Below are positions 17,212-28,556 of a DNA stretch of 64,000 bases, piece after piece (position 1 is the first letter of the stretch; the number at the start of each line of letters is the position of its first letter). The notes beneath the pieces are model-generated. The model made no database searches. It was not told where the DNA came from and worked only from the letters and a program-made list of their open reading frames with translations. The stretch is from Byssovorax sp. Its GTDB lineage: Bacteria > Myxococcota_A > Polyangia > Polyangiales > Polyangiaceae. The DNA lies in the NCBI GenBank assembly GCA_025362495.1, contig JANYGI010000084.1, positions 86,503 to 150,502 on the forward strand. Direction: 5' to 3'. The translations under genes and the position numbers were made by a program.

Positions 17212-18384
17212 ATGATCGAAGCGGCTTCAAAGCAGACGTTACTGGCAGCCGGTGTGATCGCCCTCGCGAGCGTCGTGGCGACGCCGGCGCACGCGGAGTC
17301 GCCGCCGCTCGTGTGGAAGTCCGCGACCCAGTCGCCGCGCCCGGCCGCGCCCGACGCGAAGCAGGCGCCGCTCCTGGCGCTCTGCGGTGGATCCGACGCG
17401 GCGCTGACCGAGGTCGCCGCGCGCTCGGCGCATCGTCAGCTCGACGGATCGTCGCTGCTCGGCGCGGACGAGCTGGCCTTCAATTTACGGGCGGCGGGCG
17501 ATCCGCACGTGTGGCCGCGCGCGTGGTCGATCGCCGGGACGGCCCTCGACGACGAGGACATCGCGAAGCGCGTGAAGGCCTGGATCGCGCCGTGGAACAC
17601 GCTCGGGACGCGGCGCTGCGGCATCTCGCGCACCAAGGGCGCCGACGGGATGACGGTGGTCGCCGCCGTGGCCATCGACGCGCTGGCCGACCTCGCGCCG
17701 CTGCCGACGACTGCGCGCGTGGGGCAGTGGATCACCCTCGACGGGACGATGCTGGTGCCGACGAGCGAGGCCAAGGTCGTGCTGCTCGGGCCGCGCGGGG
17801 CGCCGAAGACGGTTGTCGCCTCGCTCGCCGGCTCGAAGATCCACTCGACGTTCTCGGTCGATCAGCCCGGCGCGTGGATGGTGCAAGTCCTCGCGACCGT
17901 GGCCACGGGGCCGCGTCCGGTGCTCGAGGCGATGGTGTTCGCGGGGGCCGCGCCGCCGTCGTCGTTCGTCGCCGTGGCGGCCCCGGGCGAGTCCGCCGCG
18001 AAGGGCGCGAAGGACGATGATCAGGGCATGTTCCAGATGATCAACGCCGCCCGCGTCGCCGAGCAGCTCGAGCCGCTCGTGCGTGACGCGGCGCTCGACA
18101 AGCTGGCGCGCGCGCACTCGGAAGAGATGCTGCGCGTGCGGATGGTCGGGCACGACGTCGGCGGCGGCGATCCCGCGGCGCGGATCAAGGCGGCCGGCAT
18201 CAAGGCGCACGTGGCCGGCGAGAACGTGGCGAGCGCCGGGACGCTCGAGAACGCCCACCGGGCGCTGTGGGCGAGCCCTTCGCACCGCGGAAACCTGCTG
18301 CTCGACAAGTTCACCCACGTCGGCGTCGCCGTCGTCCGCGCGCCCGATGGGATGGTGTGGGTGACCGAGATGTTCAAGGGCTAG
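17212..18384 (+). CDS. Secreted CAP/SCP-domain protein
   Basis: 390 residues. A signal peptide ends at about residue 28 (ATPAHA). The C-terminal 110 residues form a CAP domain like YkwD: MINAARVAEQLEPLVRD, RAHSEEMLRVRMVGHD near 300, GENVA near 336 and SPSHRGNLLLDKFTHVGVAV near 355, with the cavity His and Glu residues in place. The preceding part (about 30-260) includes an Ig-like stretch but no named family. CAP domains in bacteria are secreted and of uncertain activity. ATG 17212 is preferred over 17167 because it starts the signal peptide; GTG 17209 is equally possible. It starts 31 nt after the TPR lipoprotein gene. Confidence 0.8.
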   Translation: MIEAASKQTLLAAGVIALASVVATPAHAESPPLVWKSATQSPRPAAPDAKQAPLLALCGGSDAALTEVAARSAHRQLDGSSLLGADELAFNLRAAGDPHVWPRAWSIAGTALDDEDIAKRVKAWIAPWNTLGTRRCGISRTKGADGMTVVAAVAIDALADLAPLPTTARVGQWITLDGTMLVPTSEAKVVLLGPRGAPKTVVASLAGSKIHSTFSVDQPGAWMVQVLATVATGPRPVLEAMVFAGAAPPSSFVAVAAPGESAAKGAKDDDQGMFQMINAARVAEQLEPLVRDAALDKLARAHSEEMLRVRMVGHDVGGGDPAARIKAAGIKAHVAGENVASAGTLENAHRALWASPSHRGNLLLDKFTHVGVAVVRAPDGMVWVTEMFKG

Positions 18385-18426
18385 AGGGAATCGCCGCCGG
18401 CGGGCTGCGCGGGCGCTTTTCCTGTG

Positions 18427-18432
18427 TATTCT
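18427..18432 (+). promoter_or_regulatory. Extended -10 element of the Hsp70 operon
   Basis: TATTCT preceded by TGTG, ending 7 nt before the ATG at 18440; no Shine-Dalgarno. Confidence 0.45.
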
Positions 18433-18439
18433 ACGGGCA

Positions 18440-20896
<2,457 letters not shown>

Positions 20897-20899
20897 TCT

Positions 20900-21304
20900 G
20901 TGAGCGAGGCGAGCCCCGTCGGGACGAACGCGATCGACAGGATCCGGGACAACCCGTTCTACGTGCTCGGGCTGCGCCCCGACGCGACCCGGCAGGCGAT
21001 CGAGCGGCAAGGGACGAAGCTCCTCGGCATGCTGGAGCTCGAGCTGAAGAGCGCGACGAGCTACCCCACGCCGGTGGGTCGCGCCGCGCGGACGCCGGAG
21101 AAAGTGCGCGCCGCGATGGCCGAGCTGCGCGAGCCGTCGCGGCGCCTCGAGCACGAGATCTGGGCGCGCCTCGAGCCCGAGGCGATGCCCGCCGCGCCGC
21201 GCGACGTCGCGCCGATCGACGACGAGATCGCGCCCCGCGCCGGGCAGGCCGCTGATCCCTGGCCCGACGCGTTCGTCGCGCTCGGGTGGAGGGCCGGCCG
21301 ATGA
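20900..21304 (+). CDS. Small J-domain-like partner of the Hsp70
   Basis: 134 residues from a GTG start with AGGTGA just upstream. The N-terminus NPFYVLGLRPDATRQAIERQ resembles the first helix and turn of a J-domain or a J-like domain that lacks a clear HPD loop. The middle (PEKVRAAMAELREPSRRLEHE) continues like the late J-domain helix. With the Hsp70 gene 3 nt upstream, a dedicated co-chaperone or adaptor is likely, but the missing HPD means it may not stimulate ATPase activity. The end overlaps the next gene in ATGA. Confidence 0.6.
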   Translation: MSEASPVGTNAIDRIRDNPFYVLGLRPDATRQAIERQGTKLLGMLELELKSATSYPTPVGRAARTPEKVRAAMAELREPSRRLEHEIWARLEPEAMPAAPRDVAPIDDEIAPRAGQAADPWPDAFVALGWRAGR

Positions 21305-22791
21305 ACGGCGCGATCGCAGGGATAATCGCCTCGATCTTGATCTCGCGGCTCGGGCCGAAGAACAAGGGGCCGAACAAGCCCAACGTGCCGTTCACCGCCG
21401 CCGTGTGGAGCATCCTCGTGCCCATCGGGCTGGTGCTCTTCGCCGGCGTGCTCGCGGGGCAGGTCTATCTGATCCCGCCGCTGCTGCTGATCATCGCGGT
21501 CGCGCTGCCGTGGACGACGACGCGGCTGGTGCTGATCCCGCTGGGATTTCCCCGCGTCGCCTACTGGCTCACGCGCACCGCCGAGGTCACGTTCGACGGC
21601 GATCTCCACGGCGGCGCGGTGCTCGCGGGCGCGTGGGCGCTGCTGCGACGGCGCGAGCCCGACGAGGCGACGGCGGCCTGGCTCGACGATCGGCTGCGCC
21701 TCGCGAAGCCTCAGACGCTCGGCGGGGCGGGCATCCTGGCGACGGGCCTCTTGCTCGCGGGGCGCGGCGATCGCGACGGCGCGCGCGCGGTGATCCGCAC
21801 GGTGATCGACATCGACGCCAGGGCCTGCCCCGAGGCCGCGCGTCGGCTCGCGGCGGCCTGGCTCGCGGCCGACGCGGCGTCGCGCGGCGCGTGGCGCGAG
21901 GTCGCCGAGATCGGTATCGGCTTCGGATCGGGGCGCCAGGCGTGGCTGCTCTCCGCGGTCGCGCAGTCGCTCCTCGGCGAGCCGCTCGCGCCCGGCCGGC
22001 TCGGGCTCTGGCTGCGCTGGATCGTCGCGCCGAACCGCCGCGGGACGCTGGCCATCGTGCGGCGCGCGCTCGACGTGCTTGACGGCGCGTACCTCGAGAT
22101 CGAATCCAGCGACGCGCCGCCCGCGGGCGCCGCGATCGTCGCCGACGACGCGTGGAGCACCGCGCTCGCTCGTCACGCGGCGCTGCTCACGAAGCCGATC
22201 GCCTCGGTGGAACAAGGCGATTTGCTCGCGCTCGGCCGCGCCTGGGACGCCATCCTCGAGGACCGCGCCGCCGAGCGGATCCTCGCCGAGCGCGCGCTGC
22301 TGATCGGGGCCGACGGCTCCGCGCGCGCGCTCACCCGCTTGCGCGAGAGCGTCGAAGGCGACCTGACGGCGCTGGTCCTCGGCCGCGACGTCGGCCTCGA
22401 CGACCGCGGCGACGCGCCCAGCCCGACGCTGGAGCGCGTGCGCCGCCGGGTGCGCGACAGCCTGCTCGTCGGCGTCGAGTCGGCCTCCGACGCGCTCCGA
22501 CGCCGCATCGACGACAAGCGCGAGATCCCCGCCGTCGACGAGTGGCGCGAGTGGACGGCGCTGCGGATCGCCTACGATCACGGGACGAAGCTCGCCGGCG
22601 AGGATTTCCGCCGGCTCGCGTTCCACAAAATTCACCCCGACATCACCAGCCTCGCCGTCTGGCTCTTCAACGAGCGACAGCAGCGGCCCCTCGGCAACGC
22701 GATGTTCAAGTGGCTGCTCGACGAAGCGACGGCGCTCGACGACGCGCGCGCCATCGCGCTCCAGACCAAGAACGTGGCCTGCGGCGTCTGA
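21301..22791 (+). CDS. Membrane protein of the Hsp70 operon
   Basis: 496 residues. Two or three hydrophobic helices lie in the first 95 residues (FTAAVWSILVPIGLVLFAGV, then LIPPLLLIIAVALPW), after which the protein is a long soluble helical region, rich in Ala, Arg and Leu, with TPR-like character. No named family is recognised. ATG 21301 overlaps the TGA of the J-like gene, so the two are coupled; the longer start at 21286 is rejected for that reason. The operon context suggests a membrane scaffold or client on which the Hsp70 and its partner act. Confidence 0.65.
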   Translation: MNGAIAGIIASILISRLGPKNKGPNKPNVPFTAAVWSILVPIGLVLFAGVLAGQVYLIPPLLLIIAVALPWTTTRLVLIPLGFPRVAYWLTRTAEVTFDGDLHGGAVLAGAWALLRRREPDEATAAWLDDRLRLAKPQTLGGAGILATGLLLAGRGDRDGARAVIRTVIDIDARACPEAARRLAAAWLAADAASRGAWREVAEIGIGFGSGRQAWLLSAVAQSLLGEPLAPGRLGLWLRWIVAPNRRGTLAIVRRALDVLDGAYLEIESSDAPPAGAAIVADDAWSTALARHAALLTKPIASVEQGDLLALGRAWDAILEDRAAERILAERALLIGADGSARALTRLRESVEGDLTALVLGRDVGLDDRGDAPSPTLERVRRRVRDSLLVGVESASDALRRRIDDKREIPAVDEWREWTALRIAYDHGTKLAGEDFRRLAFHKIHPDITSLAVWLFNERQQRPLGNAMFKWLLDEATALDDARAIALQTKNVACGV

Positions 22792-22807
22792 GCGATCGCG
22801 GAGCTCG

Positions 22808-23842
22808 CTACGCCGGCTCGGCCTTGCGACCCAGCGTGATCAGCTGCTCGTCGCGCGGCGGCTCGGGCTGGATCGTGCAGTGCGCGAGCTTGTGCTTCTC
22901 GAGCATCGCGCGGCTCACCGAGGCGACGACGTCCGTCCCGTGGAAGCCCTTCGCGAGGACGACGTGGACCGTGAGCACGTCGAAGCCATCCGAGATCGAC
23001 CACACGTGGAGATCGTGAAAGTCGTCGACGCCGGGCACGTCGCGGAGCGTCTCCTCGATGTGGGCGATGTCGATCTCGATCGGGCTCCCTTCCATCAGCA
23101 CGCGTGACGTGTCGCGCACCAGGCAAAAGCCGCCCCAGAGGACGAGCACGCCGATGAAGCTGCTCACGAGCGGATCGGCGCGATTCCAGCCGAAACCAAG
23201 CACGAGCGCGCCCGCGACGATCGCGCCGACCGACCCGAGCACGTCGGTGAGCACGTGGGCCAGCGCCGCGCGGGTGTTGACGTTGTGGCCGTGGCCGCCC
23301 GCGCCGAGCATCCACGCGCTGACGAGGTTGACGAGGAGGCCGAGCACCGCCGTCGCCGTCATCCACGTGGCCTCGATCGCCGGCGGCGAGCGCCAGCGCG
23401 CGGCGGCCTCGATGAAGATCCAGATCGCGATCACCGCGAGCGCGATCCCGTTGGCGAAGGCCGCGAGCACCTCGGCGCGACGGAACCCGTAGGTGCGCGC
23501 GCGCGTCCGGGTCTGCGCGGCAACCTTCTGCGCGACGATCGCCAGCGCGAGCGCGGCGGCATCGAACAGCATGTGCGCCGCGTCGGACAGCAGCGCGAGG
23601 CTCTTCGACCACCAGCCCACGCCGGCCTCGACGAACATGAACGCCGCGGTGATCGCGAACGCGAGGACGAGCCGACCGAGCGGCGTGCCCTTCAGATCGT
23701 GGTGGTGATGGTCGTCGCGATCGTGCCCGCCGCCGAGGGCCGCCTTCGCGCCCGTGGCGGCCGGCGGGTGATGGTGATCGCGCAGATGATCGTGATCGTG
23801 ATCATGCACGTGTCCGCCGGCAGCAGCTCCCGGGGTCGCCAT
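22808..23842 (-). CDS. Cation diffusion facilitator (zinc/cobalt/cadmium exporter)
   Basis: 344 residues of the CDF/ZnT family at the inner membrane, exporting divalent metal against protons. The first 50 residues are strikingly His-rich (HVHDHDHDH, HDRDDHHHHD), a metal-binding cytoplasmic extension. Six membrane helices follow; the site residues are visible as LLSDAAHMLFD (H90, D94) in helix 2 and ALAHVLTDVLGS in helix 5. The C-terminal cytoplasmic domain carries DLHVWSISDG and ends near residue 340. The start is supported by TACGCT ending 7 nt before the ATG; the longer open frame upstream is antisense to the thiolase. Confidence 0.92.
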   Translation of the reverse strand: MATPGAAAGGHVHDHDHDHLRDHHHPPAATGAKAALGGGHDRDDHHHHDLKGTPLGRLVLAFAITAAFMFVEAGVGWWSKSLALLSDAAHMLFDAAALALAIVAQKVAAQTRTRARTYGFRRAEVLAAFANGIALAVIAIWIFIEAAARWRSPPAIEATWMTATAVLGLLVNLVSAWMLGAGGHGHNVNTRAALAHVLTDVLGSVGAIVAGALVLGFGWNRADPLVSSFIGVLVLWGGFCLVRDTSRVLMEGSPIEIDIAHIEETLRDVPGVDDFHDLHVWSISDGFDVLTVHVVLAKGFHGTDVVASVSRAMLEKHKLAHCTIQPEPPRDEQLITLGRKAEPA

Positions 23843-23849
23843 GATCGCG

Positions 23850-23855
23850 AGCGTA
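23850..23855 (-). promoter_or_regulatory. -10 element of the CDF transporter gene
   Basis: TACGCT on the minus strand, ending 7 nt before the ATG at 23842; it sits inside the short gap to the upstream thiolase gene. Confidence 0.4.
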
Positions 23856-23886
23856 GTCCATCGGCCCCGCGGTGGGGGCCGGGCGG

Positions 23887-25140
23887 TCAGCGCTGCGCGG
23901 ACACCTTCGAGACGAGCTCCACGATCGTCGCGACGCCCATGCCGCCGCCGATGCAGAGCGTGATCAGCGCGGTGGCGGCCGAGCGACGCTCGAGCTCGTC
24001 GATCGCCGTACCGACGAGGCACGCGCCCGTCGCGCCGAGCGGGTGACCGAGCGCGATCGCGCCGCCGTTGACGTTGATGCGCGCGGGATCGATCCCGAGC
24101 TTGCGCGCGGTCTGCAGCGGCACCGTCGCGAACGCCTCGTTGATCTCCCACAGATCGATGTCGCTCACGCTCATGCCGGCGAGGCGCAGCGCCTTCTCCG
24201 ACGCGGGCGCGGGCGCCGTCAACATGATCACCGGCTCGGCCCCGGCCGTCGCGGTGGCGCGGATCCGCGCGCGGGGCGTCAGCCCGTGCTTCGTGACATA
24301 GTCACCCGACGCTAAAAGGACGGCCGCCGCGCCGTCGACGATCCCGCTGGAGTTGCCCGCGGTGTGGACGTGGCTGATCGCCTTGGTGTCGGGATACCGC
24401 AGCAGCGCGAGCTGATCGAACGTCTCGCCGTTCGGCCCGACGGGCATCGCGCCCATGCCGATGAACGCCGGCTCGAGCTTGCCGAGCGACTCCATCGACG
24501 CGCCGGCGCGCGGGTGCTCGTCGTGATCGAGCAGCGCCTTTCCATCGACGTCGTGCACGGTGAACAGGCTCTTCGCGAAGCGGCCCTCCTTGATCGCGAT
24601 CTCGGCCTTCTGCTGGCTCTCGAGGGCGAAGCGGTCGACGTCCGCGCGCGTGAAGCCCTCGCGCGTGGCGATGAGATCGGCCGAGATGCCCTGCGGCACC
24701 ATGGCGATCTTCTTGCGAAGGTTGAGGTTGTTGCCGTCGAGGCCGCCGCCGTCGCTGCCCATCGGCGCGCGCGACATGCTCTCGACGCCGCCGGCGACGA
24801 CGCACTCCTGCTGGCCGCTCATCACGCCCATCGCCGCGAAATTCACGGCCTGCGCGCCCGATCCGCAGAAGCGGTTCAGTGTCACGCCCGTCGCCGTGTC
24901 GGGCCAGCCCGCCGTCAGCGCGGCGCTGCGCGCGATGTTCGCGCCCTGCTCGTTGGCCTGCGTCACGCAGCCGATGACGACGTCCTCCACGTCCTCCACG
25001 CGCAGGCCCGATCGCTGCGCGAGGCGCACGAGCGCGCTCGCGAGGAGCTCCTGCGGGTGCAGGCCCGAGAGGGCACCTTTCAAAGCCTTGCCGCGGCCGC
25101 GCGGGGTACGAATCGCATCGACGATGTAGACGTCACGCAT
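23887..25140 (-). CDS. Acetyl-CoA C-acyltransferase (thiolase)
   Basis: 417 residues, cytoplasmic; condenses or cleaves acyl-CoAs. The nucleophile C92 is in [10 protein letters not shown], the catalytic His near 365 is in [16 protein letters not shown] and the second Cys near 395 is in CIGGGMG. The sequence [21 protein letters not shown] at the N-terminus is closer to the FadA/FadI-type degradative thiolases than to PhbA. The start at 25140 has GGAGG about 8 nt upstream; longer frames add a non-homologous leader. No partner hydratase/dehydrogenase gene is adjacent. Confidence 0.9.
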   Translation of the reverse strand: MRDVYIVDAIRTPRGRGKALKGALSGLHPQELLASALVRLAQRSGLRVEDVEDVVIGCVTQANEQGANIARSAALTAGWPDTATGVTLNRFCGSGAQAVNFAAMGVMSGQQECVVAGGVESMSRAPMGSDGGGLDGNNLNLRKKIAMVPQGISADLIATREGFTRADVDRFALESQQKAEIAIKEGRFAKSLFTVHDVDGKALLDHDEHPRAGASMESLGKLEPAFIGMGAMPVGPNGETFDQLALLRYPDTKAISHVHTAGNSSGIVDGAAAVLLASGDYVTKHGLTPRARIRATATAGAEPVIMLTAPAPASEKALRLAGMSVSDIDLWEINEAFATVPLQTARKLGIDPARINVNGGAIALGHPLGATGACLVGTAIDELERRSAATALITLCIGGGMGVATIVELVSKVSAQR

Positions 25141-25243
25141 GGGGAGAGCCTCCGTTTCGCGGATGTTTAGCACGCGAAGGGTCGGAGCAAAACCCGGCCT
25201 TTTCACTGGCGTTTGCGCTCGCGCGCAAACCCCTTGGTTCGGC

Positions 25244-25249
25244 TATGCT
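25244..25249 (+). promoter_or_regulatory. -10 element of orn
   Basis: TATGCT ending 7 nt before the ATG at 25257. An alternative ATG at 25245 lies inside this hexamer, which argues for 25257. Confidence 0.45.
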
Positions 25250-25256
25250 CGCGCCG

Positions 25257-25808
25257 ATGGCGGACGCTCTTCAGCGCATGGTCTGGGTCGATCTCGAGAT
25301 GACGGGCCTCGAGCCCGAGGCGTGCGTGATCGTGGAGATCGCCACCATCATCACCGACGCGGAGCTCAACCTCATCGCCGAGGGCCCGTGCCTCGTCATC
25401 CATCAGCCCGAGGAAGAGCTCGCGCGGATGAACCCGTTCGTGCGCGATCTCCACACGCGATCCGGCCTGATCGATCGCATCCGCGAGTCGACGATCTCGC
25501 TCGCCGAAGCCGAGGCCGCGACGCACGCCTTCCTCGAGCCCCTGATCCCGAAGGGGACCACCCCCCTCTGCGGCAACTCGGTGTGGAAGGATCGCGCGTT
25601 CCTCGAGCGCTACATGCCGAGCGTCGTCGGCCTGCTCCACTACCGCATGGTCGACGTGTCGACGCTGAAAGAGCTGGTGCGCCGCTGGTATCCCGCGCCA
25701 TACCACGCGCCGAAGAAGAAGGAAGTCCACCGCGCCCTCGACGACATCCGCGAGTCGATCGACGAGCTGCGCTGGTATCGATCCAGGGTCTTCGCGCCGC
25801 CGGTGTAA
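25257..25808 (+). CDS. orn: Oligoribonuclease
   Basis: 183 residues, DEDDh 3'-5' exonuclease that degrades two- to five-nucleotide RNAs, including the pGpG from cyclic-di-GMP breakdown. Active-site residues are visible as D12 and E14 in VWVDLEMTG, D112 in VWKDRAFLE, H158 and D163 in VHRALDDIRES. The length is normal for the family. The start choice rests on the -10 hexamer ending 7 nt upstream. It is divergent from the thiolase gene and followed after 30 nt by a lipoprotein gene. Confidence 0.93.
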   Translation: MADALQRMVWVDLEMTGLEPEACVIVEIATIITDAELNLIAEGPCLVIHQPEEELARMNPFVRDLHTRSGLIDRIRESTISLAEAEAATHAFLEPLIPKGTTPLCGNSVWKDRAFLERYMPSVVGLLHYRMVDVSTLKELVRRWYPAPYHAPKKKEVHRALDDIRESIDELRWYRSRVFAPPV

Positions 25809-25838
25809 GCGCCCGCGAGGCGCCTCGTTCTTCGCGCC

Positions 25839-26702
25839 ATGAAGACCTGGCTTGCCCGCTTTGCCCCGGCGATTCCGCTGCTTTCCTTGCTCACCGCGTG
25901 CGGCGCCTCGGCGCCGATGTCGGTCGCCGCGCCCGTGGCCGTCGCCGCCGCGCCCGCGCCCGTGGTGCTCGATCGATCGATGTTCTCGAAGGACGGCGGC
26001 GGCGCGCTCGGCGAGAACGATCTACAGCACGTGCTCTCGACGCCGATCGATCTCCAGTTCCCGGCGCGCATCGGCGTCGTCCCGCTGGCGCAGGCCTTCG
26101 ATCCCAAGGGCGAGGTCTCCATCGGCACGCGCAGCGTCGCGGCGCGCGATCTGGCGACGGCGCTGATCGGCGGCCCGCACTACTCGCACGTGAGCGACGT
26201 CTCGACCGAGCTGCCCAACACCGGCGGGATCGAGGGGCTGCGCCTGATCGCGGCGCGCTACCGCCTGCGCTATCTACTGCTCTACTCGGAGCGCTTCGAG
26301 GACTCGACGCACCTCAACGGCTGGGCGTGGCTCTACCCGACCGTGATCGGGATGTTCGTCGCGCCGGGCGTGACAGTCGAGAGCAGCGGCCTCGTGCAGG
26401 CCGATCTCCTCGACGTGCGCACCGGGACGATCCTCTTCTCGGTGGTCGAGCCGATGCGCGTGCACGAGAAGGAGTGGATGATCGGCGCGGGTCGCTCGCA
26501 CAAGGAGCTACAGGGCGAGGCCGCGTCGGCGGCGGCGAAGCGCCTCGCGAAGCGCGTGACAGAGCAGACCAGCGCGCTCGTGGCCTACGCCGATCGCATG
26601 GGCGCTCCCGAGGCCGCGCACGCGCACGTGCGGATCATCCCGGCACCCGTGCTCGCGGACGCGCCGACGGCGAGCGCGCTCCGGCCCTTCGCCGCGCAGT
26701 GA
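25839..26702 (+). CDS. Lipoprotein of unknown function
   Basis: 287 residues with a lipoprotein leader ending at C21 (LLSLLTAC). An Ala/Pro/Val-rich stretch follows to about residue 45, then a globular part with ARIGVVPLAQAFD, RYRLRYLLLYSERF and GLVQADLLDVRTGTILFSVV. The pattern of a strand-rich core with a regular central helix recalls proteins that measure or bind a ligand outside the membrane, but no family is recognised. It is 30 nt after orn and may share its transcript; it converges with the DUF4215 gene. Confidence 0.65.
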   Translation: MKTWLARFAPAIPLLSLLTACGASAPMSVAAPVAVAAAPAPVVLDRSMFSKDGGGALGENDLQHVLSTPIDLQFPARIGVVPLAQAFDPKGEVSIGTRSVAARDLATALIGGPHYSHVSDVSTELPNTGGIEGLRLIAARYRLRYLLLYSERFEDSTHLNGWAWLYPTVIGMFVAPGVTVESSGLVQADLLDVRTGTILFSVVEPMRVHEKEWMIGAGRSHKELQGEAASAAAKRLAKRVTEQTSALVAYADRMGAPEAAHAHVRIIPAPVLADAPTASALRPFAAQ

Positions 26703-26708
26703 TCCGCT

Positions 26709-28556
26709 TCAGCGCACGGTGACCGCGAGCCGGTAGTCGAACTGCGCCGATGCCCCCGACGCGGCGGTCGAGGCGGCGACGCGCAGGTAGTACGTGCCCG
26801 GGGCGAGGTCGTGCGCGCCGGGCTGCGACGGCAGAGTCCCCGTCCCGTCGAGGAGCGAGCAGAGGCCGCGCCCCTGCCCCACGTCGTCGTCGGCGAGCTG
26901 GTTTGCCGAGGCGTCGAAGAGCGTCAATCGGCTCTGGATCCCGGTCGATTCGCACGTCTCGGCCGCGCCTTCGATGATCTCCGCGCGCAGCGACGCGGGC
27001 ATGGTGCCAGGGATCGTGAGCTTGAAATAATCGAGATCGGCCGCTGCCTGGTGGCTCCCCGTCATGTACGCGTCGATCGGGGAGAACACGCTGGCGGCGA
27101 CGGCCGCATCGTTGATCTCGCTCTCGGCGCCCGCGCTCGGCTGGACGTCGACCTCGAGCGTGTAGCCGGGGATCACGGCGGCGTTCGTCGCTTGTTGCAC
27201 GCGGAGGTAATAGCCGCCCGACGCGAGGTGGAGCTCGAGCGCGGAGCACGCGCCGACGCCGCTGTCGTCGTCGACGTGGATCGGGACGCCGAGCGAGTTG
27301 AGGAGCGAGAGCTTCGTATCGGTGCCGGCGAGGCAGTCGATGCCGCTCGCGTCGAAGGTCTCGATCCGCACCACCGACTGCGCGGGCGCGAGATCGAACG
27401 CGAACACGTCCGCGTCGCCGATGACGCCGATCGCGCCGCGGATCTTCCCGTCGCCGGTGAAGCCGACCGGGTTGATGCTGCTCGAGAGCACGCTGGCCTC
27501 GGCCGTCGTGTCGTTGGGCTCGATCTCGCAGCCGGGCTCGACCTGGCAGCTCGCCGAGCAGCAGTCGCCGCTCTGGGTGTTGCCGTCGTCGCACTGCTCG
27601 CCGGCGATGATCAGGCCGTCGCCGCAGAGCGGGCCGCACTGGCTAGGCTTGCCCGCGGCGCCTCCGCAGACGTAGCCCGGCTCGACGTGGCAGGTCGCGT
27701 CGCAGCCGTCGTTGGGCGCGAAGTTGGCGTCGTCGCAGCCCTCGCCGACGACGACCAGGCCGTCGCCGCAGATGCCGACGCACTTCGTCGGCTCGACGAC
27801 GGCGTCGCAGGTGAAGCCGGGCTCGCGCGCGCACTTGGCGCTGCAGCCGTCGTTCGCGGTGTTGTTGCCGTCGTCGCACTCTTCGCCGGGGCCGAGCGTC
27901 CCGTCGCCGCAGTGGATCGCGCAGATGCTCGGCTCCTCGATGCAGCCGAAGCCGTGCTCGGTGTGGCAGGTCGCGTCGCAGCCGTCGCTCGCCGTGGTGT
28001 TGCCGTCGTCGCACTGCTCGGTCGAGGCGACGACGCCATCGCCGCACTTCGTGGTGCAGGCGCTGGGCGCGCCCACGCAGGTGAACCCGTGCTCGATCGT
28101 GCAGGTCGCGCTGCAGCCGTCGCCGGGCTTGGTGTTGCCGTCGTCGCAGGTCTCGGCGCCGCTGAGCGCGCCGTCGCCGCAGACCGCGCACACGCTCGGC
28201 TCGCCCACGCACACGTAGCCGGGCTCGACCGCGCAGGTCGCGTCGCAGCCGTCGCCTGACGTGATGTTGCCGTCGTCGCAGGCCTCCGGGTCTTCGATCG
28301 CGCCGTCGCCGCAGCGGGTGCAGACGCTCGGCTCGCCCGCGCAGGTGTAGCCCGGCTCGATCCCGCAGGTCGCGTCGCAGCCGTCGCCGGGCTTGGCGTT
28401 GGCGTCGTCGCAGGCCTCGTCGGCGCCGATCGCGCCGTCACCGCAGACCACGGCCGCGCGGTGCTTCGGATCGTCGATGCCGAAGACGACCCCGCAGCCG
28501 ACGAGGTGCGCCGAGGCGCACGCGAGCGCGAGGAGCAGAGCGGATCGCGATCGCAT
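26709..28556 (-). CDS. DUF4215 Cys-rich lipoprotein with two PPC-type domains
   Basis: 615 residues. The lipoprotein leader ends at C21 (SAHLVGC). Seven Cys-rich repeats of about 42-46 residues follow, each with CGDG, CDDGN or CDDAN, DGCDATC and a C-terminal Cys, the myxobacterial DUF4215 pattern; the seventh ends in GCEIEPND. After that come two beta-sandwich PPC-like domains (DADVFAFDLAPAQSVVRIE; GGYYLRVQQATN). It is surface-exposed and probably disulfide-rich, of unknown binding target. It is the third gene of a three-gene operon and its ATG shares one base with the stop of the TPR gene. Confidence 0.82.
   Translation of the reverse strand: MRSRSALLLALACASAHLVGCGVVFGIDDPKHRAAVVCGDGAIGADEACDDANAKPGDGCDATCGIEPGYTCAGEPSVCTRCGDGAIEDPEACDDGNITSGDGCDATCAVEPGYVCVGEPSVCAVCGDGALSGAETCDDGNTKPGDGCSATCTIEHGFTCVGAPSACTTKCGDGVVASTEQCDDGNTTASDGCDATCHTEHGFGCIEEPSICAIHCGDGTLGPGEECDDGNNTANDGCSAKCAREPGFTCDAVVEPTKCVGICGDGLVVVGEGCDDANFAPNDGCDATCHVEPGYVCGGAAGKPSQCGPLCGDGLIIAGEQCDDGNTQSGDCCSASCQVEPGCEIEPNDTTAEASVLSSSINPVGFTGDGKIRGAIGVIGDADVFAFDLAPAQSVVRIETFDASGIDCLAGTDTKLSLLNSLGVPIHVDDDSGVGACSALELHLASGGYYLRVQQATNAAVIPGYTLEVDVQPSAGAESEINDAAVAASVFSPIDAYMTGSHQAAADLDYFKLTIPGTMPASLRAEIIEGAAETCESTGIQSRLTLFDASANQLADDDVGQGRGLCSLLDGTGTLPSQPGAHDLAPGTYYLRVAASTAASGASAQFDYRLAVTVR
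27520..28440 (-). repeat. DUF4215 coding tandem repeats
   Basis: Seven imperfect coding units of about 126-145 bp. The DNA pattern recurs because the code for Asp-Gly-Cys-Asp and Cys-Gly-Asp-Gly is reused; units differ by enough substitutions that recent slippage is not obvious. Confidence 0.75.

Noticed and set aside
25809..25823. GCGCC-N5-GGCGC hairpin after orn as a terminator
   Set aside because: Only 5 bp with no T tract; too weak to support in GC-rich DNA.
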